Origin: Limnohabitans sp. 2KL-1
GTDB taxonomy: Bacteria > Pseudomonadota > Gammaproteobacteria > Burkholderiales > Burkholderiaceae_C
DNA length: 64,000 nucleotides
Direction: 5' to 3'
Assembly (NCBI RefSeq): GCF_003063435.1
Contig: NZ_NESL01000003.1
Location: forward strand, 248,001 to 312,000
Part shown: positions 60,639 through 64,000 of the stretch, one piece after another
Layout: each line of letters opens with the position of its first letter
Position numbering within the stretch: the first letter of the stretch is position 1
Notes under the pieces: model-generated
The model's database searches: none
Told to the model about the DNA's origin: nothing
The model's input: the letters and a program-made list of their open reading frames with translations, nothing else
Position numbers and translations under genes: made by a program

Positions 60639-60701
60639 AAAAGACCCTTTAAAGCGTTATACGTACAGTGCATTGTATGGCACGGTCATGCCCACAACAA
60701 C

Positions 60702-60740
60702 AAAAAAGGCCTCGCGCCTGCTTAGCTCGAAGCCTTAAAA
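60702..60740 (-). terminator. Possible terminator after the UDP-sugar dehydrogenase gene
   Basis: On the minus strand, AAGGCTTCGAG and CGAGGCCTTTTTT form an imperfect stem with a T-run about 50 bp after the dehydrogenase stop. Confidence 0.5.
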
Positions 60741-60791
60741 AGTCTCTCAGGGTGGCTAGATTAAATTGGCCTGCTGCATCGCCAATGCCGC

Positions 60792-61973
60792 TCAAGCATC
60801 CCCCCCAAACAAATCCCGCGTGTACACCTTGTCTGCCACATCGGCCAAGTCAGCTGTGGAGCGGTTGGCGACGATGACGTCGGCTTGGGCTTTGAAGGCG
60901 GCCAGGTCGTTGACGACGCGGGAGCGGAAGAAATCGGGCTCTTGCAGCACGGGCTCGTACACGATCACCTCCACCCCCTTGGCTTTCAGGCGCTTCATGA
61001 TGCCTTGCACGCTGCTGGCGCGGAAGTTGTCGCTGCCGGCCTTCATGACCAAACGGTAAATGCCCACCACCTTGGGGTTGCGCTTGAGGATGTCGAACGC
61101 CACAAAGTCCTTGCGCGTGGTGTTGGCCTCGACGATGGCCTGGATCAGGTTTTGCGGCACCGTGCTGTAGTTGGCCAGCAGCTGCTTGGTGTCTTTGGGC
61201 AGGCAATAGCCGCCATAGCCAAAGCTGGGGTTGTTGTAGTGGCTGCCGATGCGCGGGTCCAGGCTCACGCCGTCGATGATCTGCCGCGTGTCCAGCCCGT
61301 GGGTGGCGGCATAGGTGTCCAGCTCATTGAAGAAGGCCACACGCATGGCCAAGTAGGTGTTGGCAAAAAGCTTGATGGCCTCGGCCTCTGTGCTGTCGGT
61401 CAGCAACACAGGCACGTCTTTTTTAAGCGCGGCTTGCAACAGCAGATCGGCAAAACGCTTCGCCCGCTCACTGCGCTCGCCCACCACAATGCGGCTGGGG
61501 TACAGGTTGTCGTGCAGCGCCTTGCCCTCGCGCAAAAACTCGGGGCTGAACATCAGGCGGTCGGTGCTGTACTTCTGGCGCATCTGCGCGGTAAAGCCCA
61601 CCGGCACCGTGCTCTTGATCACCATCAGCGCCTGCGGGTTGATGGCCATCACATCCTCAATCACCGCGGTCACCGATTGGGTGTTGAAGTAATTGGTCTG
61701 AGGGTCGTAATACGTGGGCGTGGCAATCACCACAAACTCTGCCCCCGCATAGGCCTCGGCCTTGTCCAGCGTGGCGCGCAGCTTCAGGCGCTTGCCCGCA
61801 AAAAAGACCTCGATCTCCGCGTCTGCTAGAGGCGACTCGCGCCGGTTGATCATGTCCACCTTGGCGGGCACGATGTCCAAGGCCACCACCTCGTGCTCTT
61901 GCGACAGCAAGGTGGCCATGGACAAGCCCACGTAGCCGGTTCCGGCAACGGCGATTTTGGTGCGATCGGTCAA
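60792..61973 (-). CDS. ugd: UDP-glucose 6-dehydrogenase-type nucleotide-sugar dehydrogenase
   Basis: This roughly 394-residue NAD-dependent enzyme oxidises UDP-glucose (or a related sugar) to the uronic acid for polysaccharide synthesis. [17 protein letters not shown] is the Rossmann loop, STVPVGFT the central helix region, and the catalytic Cys is in [13 protein letters not shown]. The start is unclear: the TTG at 61971-61973 overlaps the previous stop (TTGA) and gives [11 protein letters not shown], while a GTG at 62024 would overlap the upstream gene by 55 bp. It is translationally coupled to the unknown-family gene. Confidence 0.88.
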   Translation of the reverse strand: MTDRTKIAVAGTGYVGLSMATLLSQEHEVVALDIVPAKVDMINRRESPLADAEIEVFFAGKRLKLRATLDKAEAYAGAEFVVIATPTYYDPQTNYFNTQSVTAVIEDVMAINPQALMVIKSTVPVGFTAQMRQKYSTDRLMFSPEFLREGKALHDNLYPSRIVVGERSERAKRFADLLLQAALKKDVPVLLTDSTEAEAIKLFANTYLAMRVAFFNELDTYAATHGLDTRQIIDGVSLDPRIGSHYNNPSFGYGGYCLPKDTKQLLANYSTVPQNLIQAIVEANTTRKDFVAFDILKRNPKVVGIYRLVMKAGSDNFRASSVQGIMKRLKAKGVEVIVYEPVLQEPDFFRSRVVNDLAAFKAQADVIVANRSTADLADVADKVYTRDLFGGDA

Positions 61974-62893
61974 AACGAGGTCTGCCACCTCGGTCCGTTC
62001 ATCCAAGGCAGGTGCTGTTTGCACCAGTCCGGCCGGGCCACTTGCTGCAGATACAAATTGCGGTAATTTCGCCAGGCAGTCAGCAGCAGTGTGCTTTGCT
62101 CAAGAATGGCTTTGTCTTTGAGCTGTGCCAAGACGCGGATGTGTTCATTGAGTTCGGCCTCGCGCGCGGGCAAGCGCACCTGGCGCGTGCGCAAATGGCG
62201 TCCGACCGTGGCCAGAAACAAAGGCAAAAGACGCTCCACAATGAAGGGGACATATGTGGCGCGATGGTGCAAACCCGTGGGGTCCGCGCTGTTGTGCAAT
62301 TGCCGCTTGATTGATGGCTGCACTCTGGGCTCTGCCACTTGCAGCGTGGACTTTACAAAAGGCAGATACAGCTGCCAAAACTTTTGTGAACCTACAAAGT
62401 AATTGGCCGTCGAATACTGGTGCGAGGCTTCTGGCTGAAACAAGTGTCCAGAGTCGTAACCTGAAGCTTTGAGCACTGCCGCTGCCACACTCATCAGGCC
62501 TGGATGCGAGATCTCTCCCTGCATCCAGCCATTGTCATAAAGCCCCTCACTCAGCGGCGCCACATTGGTGTAGAACAGGTCCACGCCGGGCTCTGCCGTG
62601 ACGGCATCCAGCCATTGCTGGCCTGTCAGCCCGGTTTTTTGGTTAAACCGCCAAGACACAGCCCCCCAAGCCTGCAATTGTTTAACGTCGGCCCTTTGCG
62701 CTAGACGCTCAAACACCCCAAATTCCAACCGCTCATCGTCCACCTGCCGGTTGTCATAGGCGATGAAACTTGGGTCCAGCTTTTGCAGCTGGTCATTTTT
62801 AAAGTAGATCTGAAATACCTGGACACCTTGCGCGCCCCCCGGCTTGTGGTGCGCCTCAGGTGTGCCATGGCCCCTTTGCGGGCCAGTCTTCAA
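61970..62893 (-). CDS. Uncharacterised protein, family A copy 2 (start replaced by IS)
   Basis: This 307-residue paralogue of the 55036-56169 protein has [84 protein letters not shown] and [11 protein letters not shown], which align in order with copy 1. It lacks the basic N-terminal tail. The reading frame begins at a TTG that overlaps the IS transposase stop, so the native start appears lost. Transcription would have to come from the IS side. It overlaps the dehydrogenase gene by 4 bp. Confidence 0.7.
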   Translation of the reverse strand: MKTGPQRGHGTPEAHHKPGGAQGVQVFQIYFKNDQLQKLDPSFIAYDNRQVDDERLEFGVFERLAQRADVKQLQAWGAVSWRFNQKTGLTGQQWLDAVTAEPGVDLFYTNVAPLSEGLYDNGWMQGEISHPGLMSVAAAVLKASGYDSGHLFQPEASHQYSTANYFVGSQKFWQLYLPFVKSTLQVAEPRVQPSIKRQLHNSADPTGLHHRATYVPFIVERLLPLFLATVGRHLRTRQVRLPAREAELNEHIRVLAQLKDKAILEQSTLLLTAWRNYRNLYLQQVARPDWCKQHLPWMNGPRWQTSF

Positions 62894-63600
62894 GCTAACA
62901 CCTCAGCGTTGTGCAAGGCCTTGCTGTCTGTTGGGTGAGCCACGGCTTTCGCTTGCACCGTGGAATCCACGATCACGCGAGTCAATTCCTTCTTGGCAAT
63001 CAACTTGAGGGTAACCGCCACCTCCATGGTGCGGGCCAGCAGTTCATCCACGCCTTCTTCGCCCAGAACTTTACGGAAGCGCCCCAGGTGTGTGGGGTCG
63101 CACGGCGACTGGTGTTCGAAATACTCATTGTCAGAAAAGTACTGCCAAGTGGGTGTCTCGACCCAGCGCTGGATCACGTCCTCGTAACTTCCGTTGAACG
63201 CATGCTTGAGGTAAAGCAGCGCCACCATCAGCCGGGTGGGTAGACGAGGCTGACCGGCATTGGAGACGCCGCCACAGGCAACGGCCGAGACGGGACCAAA
63301 CAAGTCCTGATCCTCGATCTTCTTGCCGGCCTTGACTTGACGGGCCCAGCGCTGGGCGAGGGAGGCTTTTATCTCTTGCCAAGGCATGCTGTTGGCCAGC
63401 ACCGCAAGCGGATGGCGCAAAGCAATCACCTGGTCTAGGTGGTTGTGGAAAAAGTCAACGGTCAAGGCGCTGCTTTCAAAAACTCCCAGAAAAACAGGCG
63501 TCATTGGATATCTATTTGAGAGTTCTAACCATCCAGATTCACCCTAGACCATCAGCATTCATGCGGGTTTCAGGGATTTTGCAGGAGCGACGACTTAAAT
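62890..63600 (-). mobile_element. IS5-like insertion sequence, 3'-truncated transposase
   Basis: The 204-residue frame (63504 to 62890) is the N-terminal half of an IS5-group transposase. HHPLAVLANSMPWQEIKASLAQRW-type text, DLFGPVSAVACGGVSNAGQPRLPTRLMVALLYLKHAF, and the first catalytic Asp in RVIVDSTVQAKAVAHPTDS are present. It stops shortly after that Asp, and the rest of the DDE domain is replaced by the flanking gene. The upstream 63505-63600 stretch probably holds the IS left end. It is a different IS from the one at 52.2 kb. Confidence 0.8.
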
Positions 63601-63657
63601 TTTTTTTGTAACAGCCAAATCTTCAGCAAACAAAAAAACATCATTCATAAAACCCTT

Positions 63658-64000
63658 TTAAATTGGAATGAATCTTTCTGGAATAACAAAAAGTACGAAA
63701 GTAGGTTTGAAATCATTAAAATCAGTTACGCTTGGAATCCCCCAACGGAAATAGACTTCATCAAAAAACTCTATCAAATAGAAGATCAAATAATAAGCAC
63801 TAGACGTACCAAATAATAATAATCGCTTTGATCCATTACCCTTCTTCAAATGAACTTTGGAACCTGTGAGGTTCTTACCTTGTTGTATTAAAAGCTCAAC
63901 AGGATCGTCACAAATGATTAAATCACGCCTGTCGCATCCCTGAAATACTTGAACAACCTCAGAAATATGTGGGGTATATTTATTACCCAAGTCACCAACG
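63658..64000 (-). CDS. AT-rich ORF of unknown function, 5' part outside the window
   Basis: This open frame of 114 codons runs off the right edge. The product end (TPHISEVVQVFQGCDRRDLIICDDPVELLIQQGKN and a hydrophobic FVLFVIPERFIPI tail) matches no family I recognise. Base composition is clearly poorer in GC than the rest of the window and codon choice favours A/T, so it is probably acquired DNA next to the IS. It may belong to a polysaccharide cluster, judging by location only. Confidence 0.5.
   Translation of the reverse strand, partial: VGDLGNKYTPHISEVVQVFQGCDRRDLIICDDPVELLIQQGKNLTGSKVHLKKGNGSKRLLLFGTSSAYYLIFYLIEFFDEVYFRWGIPSVTDFNDFKPTFVLFVIPERFIPI

Overview
The window reads as a chromosomal segment of a betaproteobacterium of the order Burkholderiales, most likely Comamonadaceae (Limnohabitans/Rhodoferax-like). 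The reasons are the high-GC, dense coding; two orphan Bug-type periplasmic binding proteins; the yicC-gmk-rpoZ-spoT-greB and rph-rdgB-hemW housekeeping blocks; and a urea-uptake plus urease locus. The genus is an inference from gene order and protein style, not a measured placement.

Layout. 0-3.1 kb: a decayed rhuM-type pseudogene, then a Fic-domain protein preceded by a palindromic operator-like site. 3.1-9.0 kb (minus): urtABCDE, a urea ABC importer, transcribed from a textbook sigma-54 promoter. 9.2-13.8 kb (plus): ureA, a tiny His-rich membrane protein, ureB, ureC, ureE, ureF, ureG; ureD is not present here. 13.8-14.3 kb: remnant of a short-chain dehydrogenase gene. 14.4-31.6 kb: a 15-gene, tightly coupled plus-strand catabolic locus. 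It holds two carotenoid-oxygenase-family dioxygenases, a lipocalin-like protein, a PaaN-like aldehyde dehydrogenase, a nitronate-monooxygenase-like flavoprotein, two thiolase-fold enzymes, a DUF1295 membrane protein, a double-HxlR regulator, a complete Liv-type ABC importer and an acyl-CoA ligase.

31.6-42.6 kb: tRNA-Ser(TGA), a Gfo/Idh/MocA oxidoreductase, a Bug protein, a small wHTH regulator with a membrane partner, hemW-rdgB-rph, yicC-gmk-rpoZ-spoT, greB and tRNA-Arg(ACG). 42.6-49.6 kb: a peptide-type ABC importer divergent from an S58 (P1/DmpA-type) peptidase and a methyltransferase. 49.7-52.2 kb: a Bug protein, a 5'-truncated thiamine-diphosphate enzyme and a cytochrome c.

52.2-63.6 kb: an accessory island bounded on both sides by broken IS5-like transposase genes. 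It carries an OGT-like TPR glycosyltransferase (3' end lost at an IS), a glycosyltransferase-like protein, two copies of an unrecognised protein family, a HAD phosphatase, an FkbM methyltransferase, a UDP-sugar dehydrogenase, a MazF-type toxin-antitoxin pair and a wrecked AbiEii-like gene. This looks like surface-polysaccharide or flagellin-glycosylation equipment. The last 0.35 kb is AT-rich, foreign-looking DNA with an ORF that leaves the window.

How it fits together: nitrogen scavenging (urea import plus hydrolysis, sigma-54/NtrC-like control) sits beside what appears to be a complete import, cleave, oxidise, CoA-activate and thiolyse pathway for a stilbenoid or (apo)carotenoid/terpenoid-like carbon source. 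That pathway is the strongest candidate here for an undescribed system.
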